Shown piece after piece: positions 1 through 10,355 of a stretch of DNA of 40,461 bases. The stretch comes from Oscillospiraceae bacterium (lineage in GTDB: Bacteria; Bacillota; Clostridia; Oscillospirales; Oscillospiraceae): assembly GCA_022800525.1 (NCBI GenBank), contig JAAWQM010000025.1, forward strand, positions 1 to 40,461, read 5' to 3'. The translations under genes were made by a program, and so were the position numbers. Position 1 is the stretch's first letter. Every line of letters starts with the position of its first letter. The notes below the pieces were generated by a model. The model saw nothing but the letters and a program-made list of their open reading frames with translations, was not told the origin of the DNA and searched no databases.

Positions 1-48
1 TTTCTGGATGTTCGATTTTGTCACAAAGGATTAGTTTTTTGGTGACTG

Positions 49-87
49 CTCGTAAATATTGTCGTTTTATAAATGGTTCTTTACGAG
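49..87. promoter_or_regulatory. Inverted repeat upstream of glpK
   Basis: Arms CTCGTAAA (49-56) and TTTACGAG (80-87) are exact reverse complements separated by 23 bases, about 110 bases upstream of the glycerol kinase start. The AT-rich stretch around them differs from the GC-rich genes. It could be a regulator site or the end of an upstream element; no clear -35/-10 pair was found, only a weak TATGGT at 141-146. Confidence 0.25.
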
Positions 88-184
88 TGTAAATCCAATG
101 GATTGCGCCATCCGCACTTTTCTTTTTCCGGAAAATGTGGTATGGTAGAAGCAGAAAGCCGTACCCGACCCGGATCAATTTTAA

Positions 185-1690
<1,506 letters not shown>

Positions 1691-1724
1691 GCCTCCGCCC
1701 AAGCCTGTGCGGACACGGGATGGA

Positions 1725-1762
1725 AAACGCGCTGCGGCAGTTTCCGTGCCGCAGCGCGTTTG
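1725..1762. terminator. Bidirectional terminator between glpK and the tig-lon operon
   Basis: A perfect 15-bp stem (AAACGCGCTGCGGCA at 1725-1739 with its reverse complement at 1747-1761) encloses a 7-base loop. It lies between the convergent ends of glpK and the GNAT gene, so it probably ends transcription from both sides. Confidence 0.85.
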
Positions 1763-1765
1763 TTA

Positions 1766-2281
1766 TCATCTCAGTGTCTTCTGATAAATCATGCTGTCAA
1801 ACCGCACATTCATGCGGTACTTATTGAAGCTGCTCTCCCGGACTGCCGTAAAGCCGCACTTTTCCAGCAGAGCGCAGGACGCCCGGTTCTCCTTGGCGGC
1901 CTCGCCGGTAACGGCGGTTCCGCCCTGCCGCCGGACCCAATCCGTCAGCAGCTCCACCAGCTCTGTGCCATAGCCCCGCTTCCAGTATTCCCGGCGGATG
2001 CAGTACCCAATGTCGTACGCCCCGTCTTGCGGAAAGGCGCAGCAGGTCCCGACCCGTTCCCCGGACTCTCGCAGCTCCACAATGAAATAATATCCGTCCG
2101 GGCTGTCCGGCATACCCTCCAGTGCTCTTTGGTACCGTTCGTCCACATGCTCCCGGTCTGGGTCGCTGAGATACCGCCCATTCTCCGGGTCGAACCACAT
2201 ACCCGTGCAGAAGTCCAGGTCCTCCGGCGCATAATTCCGAATGGCAATCCGCTTCCCCTGGAGAGGCTCTTCGATTTTCAT
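1766..2281 (-). CDS. GNAT-family N-acetyltransferase
   Basis: A 171-residue protein of the Gcn5-related acetyltransferase fold, closest in style to the RimJ/RimL-like group that acetylates amines such as protein N-termini or small molecules from acetyl-CoA. The segment IGYCIRREYWKRGYGTELVELLTDWV (about residues 91-116) matches the acetyl-CoA binding motif with its R/Q-x-x-G-x-G/A pattern. The following NRASCALLEKCGFTAV is the usual ALLEKxGF strand-helix. Its ATG overlaps the engB stop by four bases, so it is translationally coupled as the last gene of the tig-to-engB operon. The substrate cannot be told from sequence; a housekeeping protein-modification role is only suggested by context. Confidence 0.85.
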   Translation of the reverse strand: MKIEEPLQGKRIAIRNYAPEDLDFCTGMWFDPENGRYLSDPDREHVDERYQRALEGMPDSPDGYYFIVELRESGERVGTCCAFPQDGAYDIGYCIRREYWKRGYGTELVELLTDWVRRQGGTAVTGEAAKENRASCALLEKCGFTAVRESSFNKYRMNVRFDSMIYQKTLR

Positions 2282-2877
2282 GTCCTATGTTCCTCCAAAG
2301 AATACCGCAGCAGCCCCATCAGCTCCTCACTGCCGTCCCCGCGCTCCGCGGAGAATGGGACAAGGCGGTCCTCCTCCCGCAGCGCCAGGGTGTCGCGGAT
2401 GGCCTGCATGTTCGGCCCGATCTCCGATTTTTTCAGCTTGTCCAGCTTATTTGCAGCTACGACCACCGGACAGCCGGTGTCAAAGAACCAGTTCGCCATC
2501 GTCACATCGTCGGCAGTGGGCTTGTGCCGCGCATCCACAATCATGATGCCCAGGGTAATGAGTCCGGAGGCGAAGTAGCTCTCCATCAGCCGCCCCCACC
2601 GGTCCCGCTCGGCCTTGGACACCTTGGCGTAGCCGTACCCCGGCAGGTCCACCAGATAGGCCCTGCCGTCCAGTCGGAAGTAGTTGATCTGGCTGGTCTT
2701 CCCCGGCGACGCGCCCACACGGGCGAAATTTTTCCGGTTCACCAGACGGTTGATGACCGAGCTCTTCCCCACGTTGGACCGTCCCGCGAAGGCCATCTGG
2801 GGCAGACCGTCCCAGAGAAAATCCTCCCGCCTGACGGCGGAGCGGATGAACTCAACCTTGTTGAAATTCAGCGGCAT
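2278..2877 (-). CDS. engB: Ribosome biogenesis GTP-binding protein EngB (YsxC/YihA)
   Basis: Essential small GTPase (199 residues, typical length) needed for late assembly of the 50S ribosomal subunit. The G motifs are in order: G1 GRSNVGKSSVINRL (residues 32-45), G3 DLPGYGYAK, G4 NKLDK and a G5-like FSAERG near the C-terminus. A Shine-Dalgarno AAGGAGA precedes the ATG, and only 11 bases separate it from lon, as in Bacillus where ysxC follows lonA. It is the penultimate gene of the minus-strand chaperone/protease operon and overlaps the acetyltransferase start by four bases. Confidence 0.96.
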   Translation of the reverse strand: MPLNFNKVEFIRSAVRREDFLWDGLPQMAFAGRSNVGKSSVINRLVNRKNFARVGASPGKTSQINYFRLDGRAYLVDLPGYGYAKVSKAERDRWGRLMESYFASGLITLGIMIVDARHKPTADDVTMANWFFDTGCPVVVAANKLDKLKKSEIGPNMQAIRDTLALREEDRLVPFSAERGDGSEELMGLLRYSLEEHRT

Positions 2878-2888
2878 AGTCTGTCTCC

Positions 2889-5297
2889 TTACTGTCTCAG
2901 CGGCGCTTCCTGCTTTTCCACGGGGACGAACGCAGTGATAATCGGCTCCTGGGGCGCTGCGGCGGGCAACTCCGCGATTGCCTCAGCGGGGCACAGCGCC
3001 TCGCCCAGCACCGTATCCACAGTCTCCGCCGCTACAAACCGCAGGCTCTCCCGCACCACTGGGTCGATCTCCGCCAGATCACGCAGGTTATCCTGGGGAA
3101 TCAGCACGGTCCTGATGCCGTTGCGTTTGGCGGCCATGGTCTTCTCCTTCAGGCCCCCGATGGCCAGCACCCGGCCCCGCAGCGTCACCTCGCCAGTCAT
3201 GGCCACGTCGGAGCGGACCCGCCGCCCCGTCAGGGCCGACGTCACGGCGGTGGTGATGGCGACCCCGGCGGAGGGTCCGTCCTTGGGCACGGCCCCTTCG
3301 GGGAAATGGATGTGGATGTCCTTGTTTTTGTAGAACTCCGGATCAATGCCCAGCTGCCCCGCCCGGCTGCGGATGCAGCTGACGGCGGCGTGTGCGGACT
3401 CCTTCATCACGTCCCCCAGGTTGCCGGTCAGCTCCAGCTTTCCAGCGCCATCCATCACGTTGACCTCCACCTCCAGCAGCTCTCCGCCCGCCTCCGTCCA
3501 GGCCAGACCGTTGACCACGCCCACCGGGTCCCGGTCCACCACCGGCGGCGTATAGCGGCGCACGCCCAGGAAGTCCTCCAGGTCCTCCGGCGTGACAGTC
3601 ACCCGCCTGGCCTCCTTGGACACCAGGCGCATGGCGGTCTTCCGGCACAGCTTGCCCATCAGCCGCTCTAGGGATCGGACGCCGGACTCCCTCGTATACC
3701 CGGTGATGACCGCCCGGATGGCCTCGTCGCTGACCCGCAGGGCAGGCTTTGCCAGCCCATGCTCCTTCATCTGCTTGGGCAGCAGGTACCGCCGGGCAAT
3801 CTGGAGCTTCTCCTCGTCGGTGTAGCTGGTCAGCTCAATGACCTCCATCCGGTCCAGCAGAGGCCGGGGGATGGTGGAGGTGGTATTGGCGGTGGTGATG
3901 AACAGCACCCTGCTCAGATCCAGGGGGATCTCCAGGAAATGGTCCCGGAAGGCGTAATTCTGCTCGCTGTCCAGCACCTCCAGCAGGGCGGCGGAGGGGT
4001 CGCCCCGGTAGTCGCTGCCCATCTTATCAATCTCATCCAGCAGCAGCAGCGGATTCATGCTGCCGCTCTGGGAGATGGCGTTGACGATCCGCCCCGGCAT
4101 GGCCCCTATGTAGGTCTTCCGGTGGCCACGGATGTCCGCCTCGTCCCGGACGCCGCCCAGACTCAGCCGCGCCAGCTTCCGGTTCAGCGCCTTCGCTACG
4201 GAGATGGCGATGGACGTCTTGCCCACGCCCGGAGGTCCCACCAGACAGATGATCTGTCCCTTGGCGTCCGGGTTGATCTGCCGCACGGCGATGAACTCCA
4301 GGATGCGCTCCTTCACCTTCTCCAGGCCGAAATGGTCCTTGTCCAGCAGCTTCCTGGCGGCAGACACGCTGGCCCGCTCCTTTGTCTCCTCGCCCCAGGG
4401 CATCTCCAGGCACACGTCCAGGTAGTTCCGGATCACCGACGCCTCCGCGCTGGAGTAGGGCTGCTTCGCCAGCCGGTCCACCTCCTTCAGCAGCTTTTCC
4501 CGGACCTCGTCCGTCAGCGTCTGCTCCTCAATTCTGATCCGGTATTCCGTCAGCTCGTTGTCCTCGCTCTCGCCCAGCTCCTGCTGCAAAAGGCGGATCT
4601 GCTCCCGGATGATGTGCTCCCGCTGGACCTCCCCCATTTCCCTGCGGATCTGGCCCTCCAGCTCGTGCTCGCACAGCAGCACCTCCGCTTCATGGGCCAG
4701 CAGCTCGTTGACCTTCCGCAGGCGGGGAACGGGCCGGGCCTCCTCAAGAATCATCTGTTTGTCCTGGTGCCGCAGCATGATGTTCTGGGCGATGAAATCC
4801 GCCAGATGGCCCGGGTCCCGGTCGTCCAGGACGGCGGCGGCGATCTCCTCCCCCAGCCGGGGAGCAAGGGCTGCGTACTGGGAGAAGTAGCTGTAGGTCT
4901 GCCGCAGCAGGGCCTCCAATTGAAGCTCGGAGACGCGGGGCCTGGGTTCCCGCATAGGCTCCACGTTGCCCTGGAGGTAAGGCTCGGTCTGCCACAGCCG
5001 GCGCAGCCGCGCCCGGTTCTTGCCCTCCATGATGACCCGCACAGAGCTGTCTCCGATGCGGAGAATCTGTCGGATCAGGGACATGGTGCCCACCTCGTAG
5101 AGGTCCTCCGCACCGGGCTGAGCCGTGCCGGTCTCCCGCTGGGCCACCAGAAAGACGTACTGGTCCCGCTCCATGGCCCGCTCCAGTGCGCGGATGGAGA
5201 TGTCCCGCTCCACGTCAAAGCTGAGGACGCAGCCCGGGAAGATGGTCAGTCCCCGCAGGGCCAGCACCGGCATATTCAGGTTTTCCATAATATCCAT
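2889..5297 (-). CDS. lon: ATP-dependent protease La (Lon)
   Basis: Cytoplasmic AAA+ serine protease that degrades misfolded and regulatory proteins. At 802 residues it is a full LonA: an N-terminal substrate-binding domain starting LNMPVLALRGLTIFPGC, a coiled-coil middle region, the AAA+ module with Walker A GPPGVGKTS and Walker B LLLLDEIDK, then the protease domain with catalytic Ser in PKDGPSAGVAI (about residue 676) and Lys in GGLKEKTMAA (about residue 717). GGAG lies nine bases before the ATG. It follows clpX after a 187-base gap that holds a terminator-like hairpin and a short palindromic repeat, so lon may be partly uncoupled from the upstream genes. The last 40 residues (AELPAAAPQEPIITAF...) are a divergent tail. 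Confidence 0.97.
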   Translation of the reverse strand: MDIMENLNMPVLALRGLTIFPGCVLSFDVERDISIRALERAMERDQYVFLVAQRETGTAQPGAEDLYEVGTMSLIRQILRIGDSSVRVIMEGKNRARLRRLWQTEPYLQGNVEPMREPRPRVSELQLEALLRQTYSYFSQYAALAPRLGEEIAAAVLDDRDPGHLADFIAQNIMLRHQDKQMILEEARPVPRLRKVNELLAHEAEVLLCEHELEGQIRREMGEVQREHIIREQIRLLQQELGESEDNELTEYRIRIEEQTLTDEVREKLLKEVDRLAKQPYSSAEASVIRNYLDVCLEMPWGEETKERASVSAARKLLDKDHFGLEKVKERILEFIAVRQINPDAKGQIICLVGPPGVGKTSIAISVAKALNRKLARLSLGGVRDEADIRGHRKTYIGAMPGRIVNAISQSGSMNPLLLLDEIDKMGSDYRGDPSAALLEVLDSEQNYAFRDHFLEIPLDLSRVLFITTANTTSTIPRPLLDRMEVIELTSYTDEEKLQIARRYLLPKQMKEHGLAKPALRVSDEAIRAVITGYTRESGVRSLERLMGKLCRKTAMRLVSKEARRVTVTPEDLEDFLGVRRYTPPVVDRDPVGVVNGLAWTEAGGELLEVEVNVMDGAGKLELTGNLGDVMKESAHAAVSCIRSRAGQLGIDPEFYKNKDIHIHFPEGAVPKDGPSAGVAITTAVTSALTGRRVRSDVAMTGEVTLRGRVLAIGGLKEKTMAAKRNGIRTVLIPQDNLRDLAEIDPVVRESLRFVAAETVDTVLGEALCPAEAIAELPAAAPQEPIITAFVPVEKQEAPLRQ

Positions 5298-5332
5298 CGT
5301 TCAGGTCTCCTTTCCCCGGCAGGCCGGCCGGG

Positions 5333-5364
5333 AAGAGAAAAGGGGGGCAGTGACCCGCCCCCCT
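5333..5364 (-). terminator. Terminator/attenuator-like hairpin between clpX and lon
   Basis: On the minus strand an 8-bp stem (AGGGGGGC at 5341-5348 with GCCCCCCT at 5357-5364) is followed by TTTTCTCTT. It lies after the clpX stop and inside the lon leader. It could reduce read-through into lon or act as an attenuator; its function is inferred from shape only. Confidence 0.5.
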
Positions 5365-5420
5365 GTTGTTATTTTGATACGGTAACGCCAACTCCCTGCA
5401 GCGCCCAGCATATGCCCCCT

Positions 5421-5446
5421 GTAAGGGCGGATAATGCCCGCCCCTG
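5421..5446. repeat. Short palindromic repeat, copy A (GGGGCGG family)
   Basis: The sequence GTAAGGGCGG...CCGCCCCTGC folds into a GC-rich hairpin with an AT-rich loop. Near-identical units occur at 22233-22255 and 24810-24836, and a longer relative at 14742-14824, always between genes. Confidence 0.6.
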
Positions 5447-5484
5447 CATATCGGTCATAATGGACCCCTTGCAGGACAGATGAA

Positions 5485-6747
5485 TCAGGATGCCGGGTTC
5501 GTCACGGCTGCGCCGCCCTCATGGACCAGCGTCGGCCCGCACTCGCCCTGCACACACCCAGAGGTGATGACCACCTTTCGCACAGTGGGGTCGGAAGGGA
5601 TGTCGTACATAATCTCCGTCAGGATGTTCTCCATAACGGCCCGCAGGCCCCTCGCGCCGATGTTCCGCTCAATGGCCTTGTCAGCTACCGCCTCCAGGGC
5701 GCCGTCCTCGAAGCACAGTTCCACCTTGTCGTACTCAAACAGCTTGGTGTACTGCTTGAGCAGGGCGTTCTTCGGCTCGGTCAAAATACGCACCAGATCC
5801 TCCCGTTTCAAGGAATCCAGCGGCGCAATGATCGGCAGACGGCCCACCAGCTCCGGAATGATGCCGAATTTCAGCAGGTCGTGGGGCTGGACCTCCTTCA
5901 GAATCAGGCCCACGTCCCGGTCCTTCTTGCTCTGGATGGGAGCGTCGAAGCCCAATCCCCGCTTATCCGTGCGCCGCTCAATGATCTTCTCCAGACCGTC
6001 GAATGCGCCGCCGCAGATAAAGAGGATGTTTTTGGTATCGATCTGAATGAACTCCTGGTGGGGATGCTTGCGGCCGCCCTGGGGCGGGACGTTGGCCACA
6101 GTGCCCTCCAGAATCTTCAGCAACGCCTGCTGCACGCCCTCGCCGGACACGTCCCGGGTGATGGAGACGTTCTCGCTCTTGCGGGCAATCTTGTCGATCT
6201 CGTCCACATAGACGATCCCGTGCTCCGCCAGATCCACGTCATAATCCGCCGCCTGCAAAAGGCGCAGCAGGATGTTCTCCACGTCGTCGCCCACATAGCC
6301 GGCCTCCGTGAGGGTGGTCGCGTCGGCGATGGCGAAGGGCACCTGCAAAATGCGGGCCAGGGTCTGGGCAAAGTGGGTCTTGCCGCTGCCGGTGGGGCCG
6401 ATCATAAGGATATTGCTCTTTTGCAGCTCCACATCCCCGCCGTCGCCGAACTGAATGCGCTTGTAGTGGTTGTATACCGCCACGGACAGGGCAACCTTGG
6501 CGCTCTCCTGGCCGATGACATACTGGTCCAGGATCTGGCGGATCTCTCTGGGGATGGGCAGCCGCTCCGGAAGGTTCTCCGGCACATAGCCGTTCTTTCC
6601 CCCCAGCTCATCCTCCAGCACGCTCATGCACAGCTGGACGCACTGGTCGCAGATGCGGGCCCCGGGGCCCTGGATCATCCGCCGCACTTCCTCCTCACGC
6701 TTGCCGCAAAAGGAGCAGCGCAGAGACTTCTTTGTCTCGTCACTCAT
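5485..6747 (-). CDS. clpX: ATP-dependent Clp protease ATP-binding subunit ClpX
   Basis: AAA+ unfoldase that feeds tagged proteins into ClpP. The N-terminal zinc-binding domain is intact (CSFCGK ... CDQC, four Cys). The Walker [16 protein letters not shown], Walker [12 protein letters not shown] and sensor/arginine region [14 protein letters not shown] follow in order, and the ClpP-docking IGF-type loop sits where [11 protein letters not shown] ends. About 420 residues, the family norm. The ATG at 6747 is chosen; an in-frame GTG two codons upstream (6753) is a possible alternative with closer spacing to AAGGGA. It lies 38 bases downstream of clpP in the same operon. Confidence 0.96.
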   Translation of the reverse strand: MSDETKKSLRCSFCGKREEEVRRMIQGPGARICDQCVQLCMSVLEDELGGKNGYVPENLPERLPIPREIRQILDQYVIGQESAKVALSVAVYNHYKRIQFGDGGDVELQKSNILMIGPTGSGKTHFAQTLARILQVPFAIADATTLTEAGYVGDDVENILLRLLQAADYDVDLAEHGIVYVDEIDKIARKSENVSITRDVSGEGVQQALLKILEGTVANVPPQGGRKHPHQEFIQIDTKNILFICGGAFDGLEKIIERRTDKRGLGFDAPIQSKKDRDVGLILKEVQPHDLLKFGIIPELVGRLPIIAPLDSLKREDLVRILTEPKNALLKQYTKLFEYDKVELCFEDGALEAVADKAIERNIGARGLRAVMENILTEIMYDIPSDPTVRKVVITSGCVQGECGPTLVHEGGAAVTNPAS

Positions 6748-6785
6748 GGACACAAAATCCCTTCTTACGATTTACTGCCCGGTGT

Positions 6786-7367
6786 TTACCGGTTATAGAT
6801 GACCTTGTCAATGAGGCCGTACTCCTTGGCCTCCTCGGCGGTCATGAAGTTGTCCCGCTCGCAGTCGGCGGTGACGGTCTCCACGTCCTTGCCGGTGTTC
6901 TCCGCCATGATGTGGTTCAGCCGCTTCTTGATGATCTCCAGCCGCCGCAGGTGGATGGCCATGTCAGTGACCTGCCCCTTGGTCCCGGCGCTGGGCTGGT
7001 GGATCATGATTTCCGCATTGGGCAGAGCCAGACGCCTGCCCTTGGTCCCGGCGGAGAGCAGGAACGCGCCCATACTGGCGGCCATGCCCACGCAGATGGT
7101 GGACACATCGCACTTGACATACTGCATGGTGTCATAGATCGCCATGCCGTCGGTGACGGAGCCGCCGGGGCTGTTGATATACAGCTGGATCTCCTTATCG
7201 GGGTCCTGGGCCTCCAGATACAGCAGCTGGGCTACCACCAGACTGGCGGTAGTGGCGTTGACCTCTTCGCCCAGGAAGATGATGCGGTCGTTGAGCAAAC
7301 GGGAGAAAATGTCATAGGAGCGCTCCCCCCGGTTGGTCTGCTCTACTACATAAGGGACTAAACTCAT
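6786..7367 (-). CDS. clpP: ATP-dependent Clp protease proteolytic subunit ClpP
   Basis: Serine peptidase forming the tetradecameric barrel that works with ClpX. The protein is 193 residues, full length. The catalytic triad is visible: Ser98 in GMAASMG, His123 in MIHQPSAG and Asp172 in ERDNFM. The N-terminal [24 protein letters not shown] is the usual processing and axial-loop region. A perfect AGGAGG ribosome-binding site precedes the ATG. It lies between tig and clpX, so all three are probably co-transcribed from the tig promoter. Confidence 0.98.
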   Translation of the reverse strand: MSLVPYVVEQTNRGERSYDIFSRLLNDRIIFLGEEVNATTASLVVAQLLYLEAQDPDKEIQLYINSPGGSVTDGMAIYDTMQYVKCDVSTICVGMAASMGAFLLSAGTKGRRLALPNAEIMIHQPSAGTKGQVTDMAIHLRRLEIIKKRLNHIMAENTGKDVETVTADCERDNFMTAEEAKEYGLIDKVIYNR

Positions 7368-7448
7368 TGGATGATACCTCCTGAAAGGATGTGTGCCCTC
7401 CCACAGACACGCACTAGCATACCCGGAAACGGGAAATTTTAGTACAGC

Positions 7449-8768
7449 TTACGCCTCGCCGCCCTCAGCGGGGGTCTCCTCAACAGGCGCGGGCTTGACG
7501 GCCACGGCGCTGGACACCACCAGATCGACGGCCTTGCCCCGGACCACCTGCTCCTTGACCGCCTCGACGTCCATGTACTGCTTCAGGTTCTCCAGAGGCA
7601 TCCCGTACTGCTCGGCCAGCTTGGCGAACTCGGCCTCGGTCTCCTCCTCGGTAGCCTCCAGGTTCTCCGCCTTCACGATGGCGGTCACAGCCAGATCCAT
7701 GCGCACCTGATTGAGGGCGGGACCTCTGGCGTCCTCCAGCAGCTTCTCGCCGTCCATACCGGTCATCTTCATGTACTGGTCCACGGGTATGCCCTGGGCC
7801 TGGATCTGACGGCGGAAGTTCTCCACCATCTGACGGGCCTGCTCCTCGACCATGCTGTCAGGAATGTCGGCCTGGATGCCCTCGGCCACCTTGCCGATCA
7901 CGATATCCTCAAAGGCCCGCTTGGCGGCCTCCTCGCGCTCAGCCGTCAGCTTGGACTTCACGTCCTCCTTCAGCTCGGCCAGGGTGTCGAACTCGGACAC
8001 GTCCTTGGCGAACTCGTCGTCCAGCTCGGGGGTCTCCTTGACCTTAATGGAGTTGACCTTCACATGGAACACAACGGCCTTTCCGGCCAGATCGGCGTGA
8101 TAATTCTCCGGGAAGGTGATGTCGATGTCCTTCTCCTCGCCGATGGCCATACCGGCCACCTGATCCTCAAAGCCGGGGACGAACTGGCCGGAGCCGATCT
8201 GCAGATCAAAATTGTCGCTCTTGCCGCCGTCGAAGGGCACCCCCTCCAGGAAACCCTCGAAGTCGATGTTGGCCACGTCGCCCTGGGCTACGGCCCGGTC
8301 TTCCACGGACACCATGCGGCTGTTGCGGTCGGCCATCTCCTTGATGCGGGCCTCCACATCCTCCTCCGTCACGTTCACCTCGGCCCTGGGGGCCTCAATG
8401 CCCTTGTACTGGCCCAGCGTGACCTCGGGGTACACAGCAACGGTGGCCTTGAAGGAGAAGCCCTCCTTGCTGACCTCCAGCAGCTCCACCTCGGGGTAGC
8501 CCACCACCTTCAGATCCTGCTCCTTGACAGCGGCGGAATAGGCGTCGGGCAGGGCGACGTTGACAGCCTCCTCATAGAAGACGGCGGCGCCGTATATATT
8601 TTCAATCATCCTGCGGGGAGCCTTGCCAGGCCGGAAGCCGGGCACACGGATGCTTCCCCGCTGCTTCCTGTAGGCCTTCTCAACAGCAGCCTCGAAATCG
8701 TCCGTGCCCACTTCCACGGTCAGCGCGACCATGCTTTTTTCCAATTTTTCACAGCTTTTGACACTCAT
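7449..8768 (-). CDS. tig: Trigger factor (ribosome-associated chaperone, prolyl isomerase)
   Basis: Binds the ribosome exit tunnel and protects nascent chains. The 439-residue protein carries the ribosome-binding signature in VPGFRPGKAPRRMIE (about residues 43-57), a central FKBP-type isomerase domain (GDVANIDFEGFLEGVPFDGG through HVKVNSIK) and a C-terminal helical chaperone domain. The last 15 residues are Pro/Glu/Ala rich. ACGGAGGAAATG provides a good ribosome-binding site. It is the first gene of the tig-clpP-clpX-lon-engB-GNAT operon, with a promoter about 50 bases upstream. Confidence 0.97.
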   Translation of the reverse strand: MSVKSCEKLEKSMVALTVEVGTDDFEAAVEKAYRKQRGSIRVPGFRPGKAPRRMIENIYGAAVFYEEAVNVALPDAYSAAVKEQDLKVVGYPEVELLEVSKEGFSFKATVAVYPEVTLGQYKGIEAPRAEVNVTEEDVEARIKEMADRNSRMVSVEDRAVAQGDVANIDFEGFLEGVPFDGGKSDNFDLQIGSGQFVPGFEDQVAGMAIGEEKDIDITFPENYHADLAGKAVVFHVKVNSIKVKETPELDDEFAKDVSEFDTLAELKEDVKSKLTAEREEAAKRAFEDIVIGKVAEGIQADIPDSMVEEQARQMVENFRRQIQAQGIPVDQYMKMTGMDGEKLLEDARGPALNQVRMDLAVTAIVKAENLEATEEETEAEFAKLAEQYGMPLENLKQYMDVEAVKEQVVRGKAVDLVVSSAVAVKPAPVEETPAEGGEA

Positions 8769-8818
8769 TTTACATTTCCTCCGTTTACTGTTGGCCTTTC
8801 ACAGTCAGCCAGTATTTT

Positions 8819-8847
8819 ATTGTAGCACATATAGTTTTAAATTTCCA
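8819..8847 (-). promoter_or_regulatory. Probable sigma-A promoter of the tig operon
   Basis: Read on the minus strand: TGGAAA, 17 bases, TACAAT (-10 at 8819-8824, -35 at 8842-8847). It lies about 50 bases before the tig ATG in an AT-rich gap. No CIRCE or other heat-shock operator was seen. Confidence 0.55.
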
Positions 8848-8859
8848 GTGTTTTTTTGC

Positions 8860-9546
8860 CTAATCTAAGATTTTTTTCGGAACAAATCCTAAATAGTCTG
8901 CCGAAACCAGGCTGTAGGCCACCGTTCCCACCGTCCCCTCGAGGGCTCTTTTGTGGGTGGGACCGTGGAGATGTCCGTAGAAGCAGCGCTCCACCCGGTA
9001 CTCCTCCAGCTTCCTGATGATCTCCGGGCACCGGTAGCCGGCGTAAAGTGGAGGATAGTGGAGAAACGCCAGGATAGGGCGGTCTTCCGCCGCCTTGAGG
9101 GACGCCTCCAGCCGTCCCACCTCCCGGTTGAGGACTTTCTCGTTGTGACCGGACTGCTCCTCCTCGTAGAACCACCCTCTGGTCCCGCAGAGGGCGTAAG
9201 CTTTATAAGTATAGCAGTTATTGTGGAGAATGTCGATAGTGGTAAGCCCATTTTCCGCAAAAAACTTTTTCATTTTCGCGGCGGTGTTCCACCAGTAGTC
9301 GTGATTGCCCTTCAGGAGCAGCTTCCTGCCCGGCAGCCGGTCGATGAACCGGAAGTCCTCCAGGCTCTCCTGGAAATCAATGCCCCAGGAAATGTCCCCG
9401 CAGAGGACGGTCAGGTCCTCCTCTCCCAGCTGGGAGAAGGCGGCCTCCAGCCGCGCAGCGTGGTTCGCCCACCCAGGGCCGAAGATGTCCATCGGCTTGT
9501 TTACTTTTAACGACAGGTGGAGATCACCGATGGCGTAGAGGCTCAT
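8860..9546 (-). CDS. Calcineurin-like metallophosphoesterase
   Basis: A 228-residue phosphoesterase with the full set of metal-ligand motifs in order: YAIGDLHLS (residues 4-12), GDISW, GNHDYWW, HYPP and GHLHG. These hold two divalent metals in the active site and define the superfamily. The start at 9546 (MSLYAIGD) is chosen because the first strand of the fold begins there; an in-frame start 36 codons upstream adds only a low-complexity Arg/Glu-rich stretch and is unlikely. The gene precedes tig on the same strand with 91 bases between, containing the tig promoter. The substrate is unknown; family members cleave phosphomonoesters or diesters. Confidence 0.9.
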   Translation of the reverse strand: MSLYAIGDLHLSLKVNKPMDIFGPGWANHAARLEAAFSQLGEEDLTVLCGDISWGIDFQESLEDFRFIDRLPGRKLLLKGNHDYWWNTAAKMKKFFAENGLTTIDILHNNCYTYKAYALCGTRGWFYEEEQSGHNEKVLNREVGRLEASLKAAEDRPILAFLHYPPLYAGYRCPEIIRKLEEYRVERCFYGHLHGPTHKRALEGTVGTVAYSLVSADYLGFVPKKILD

Positions 9547-9632
9547 GGATTTTTCCCTTTCTTTGCGCCGTTCCGGCGCAGGGGTGATTGTTTCTGTTCG
9601 ATGGCCCGGGCGCTCCCCGCCCCGGACCCCGG

Positions 9633-9690
9633 GGTTACTTTTGTCTTGTGACAAAAGTAACCAAAAACACCCTTAAACCTACGGTTTAAG
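9633..9690. repeat. Double-hairpin intergenic element
   Basis: Two consecutive perfect palindromes: GGTTACTTTTGT (9633-9644) pairs with 9651-9662 around a 6-base loop, and CTTAAACC (9672-9679) pairs with 9683-9690 around a 3-base loop. The surrounding 9547-10065 has no supported gene; its only long reading frame (minus, 9686-10132) has no recognisable domain and runs through this element. The arrangement suggests an interspersed repeat or transcript end. Confidence 0.5.
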
Positions 9691-10065
9691 AATCCCTTCT
9701 CGGTGTTGCCTGCGGCATCACCTCGGCGAGGGGATTATCGAACACGCCTGCAAATGAAGAGTTACGGTGCCCCGTGAACCAGAAAATCCTACGGGCATCT
9801 GATCTAGGGGTCTGGCGATCAACCAACTCCGGCTGACGCCCTGTTAAAGGGGTAGAGTCTGCTATGAGGGCCTTCGATTGCCAGATTTTTCTGACTGGTT
9901 GCATTCTGCGTGACAACTTCCCCCATTTTCCCAAACTCAATCGAGGGAAGACAAACCTCCAAGTTAGCCAGGCACTAAAGCAAGTCGAACCCCGGCTAGG
10001 TACCAGCCAGCACACTGGGCTGAACAAAAAGCGTGCAAAACGCACCTTGACAACAAAAAATTTCT

Positions 10066-10284
10066 TCAATCCAAGGATTCCGCCGGATACCACTCCAGCA
10101 AATCCCCCGGCTGACAATGGAGCAAGTCGCAAATTGTATTTACCATCTCAATTGAAAGAGATGTATCACCATCACGAATCTTTTGTACTGTTCCCGCAGA
10201 AATCAATTTCTCTTTTTGTAACCGATATGTTGTATAGCCTTCTTCTTTCAAGGCTTGCAAAATATTTATTTTATACCGAATCAT
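10066..10284 (-). CDS. Small XRE (Cro/CI)-type DNA-binding protein
   Basis: A 72-residue protein made almost only of a helix-turn-helix: ILQALKEEGYTTYRLQKEKLISAGTVQKIRDGDTSLSIEMVNTICDLLHCQPGDLLEW. The pattern (recognition helix ISAGTVQKIRDGD, then a helix ending CDLLHCQPGDLLE) is that of single-domain XRE regulators from mobile elements and small regulatory switches. It is divergent from an 87-residue protein gene; 71 bases separate the two starts and contain an AT-rich inverted repeat that is a natural operator candidate. The AT-rich codon use contrasts with the flanking housekeeping genes, consistent with acquisition. Confidence 0.85.
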   Translation of the reverse strand: MIRYKINILQALKEEGYTTYRLQKEKLISAGTVQKIRDGDTSLSIEMVNTICDLLHCQPGDLLEWYPAESLD

Positions 10285-10301
10285 TGGATTTCCCTCTTGG
10301 C

Positions 10302-10327
10302 ATAATTATAAAAATGATTATAATTAT
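10302..10327. promoter_or_regulatory. AT-rich inverted repeat, candidate operator
   Basis: ATAATTATA (10302-10310) and TATAATTAT (10319-10327) are exact reverse complements with an 8-base spacer, in the 71-base gap between the divergent XRE gene and the 87-residue gene. The arms also resemble -10 boxes, so repressor binding would occlude both promoters. Autoregulation is inferred. Confidence 0.5.
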
Positions 10328-10355
10328 TATATCGACTAGAAGGGAGTATACCACA

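Noticed and set aside
3759-5483. 574-codon open frame on the plus strand opposite lon
   Set aside because: It lies antisense to a clear lon gene; composition is Leu/Gln/His-rich nonsense typical of reverse frames in GC-rich DNA, with no start signal.
9686-10132. 148-codon minus-strand frame
   Set aside because: It overlaps the XRE gene start region and repeat hairpins, and has no recognisable domain or ribosome-binding site.
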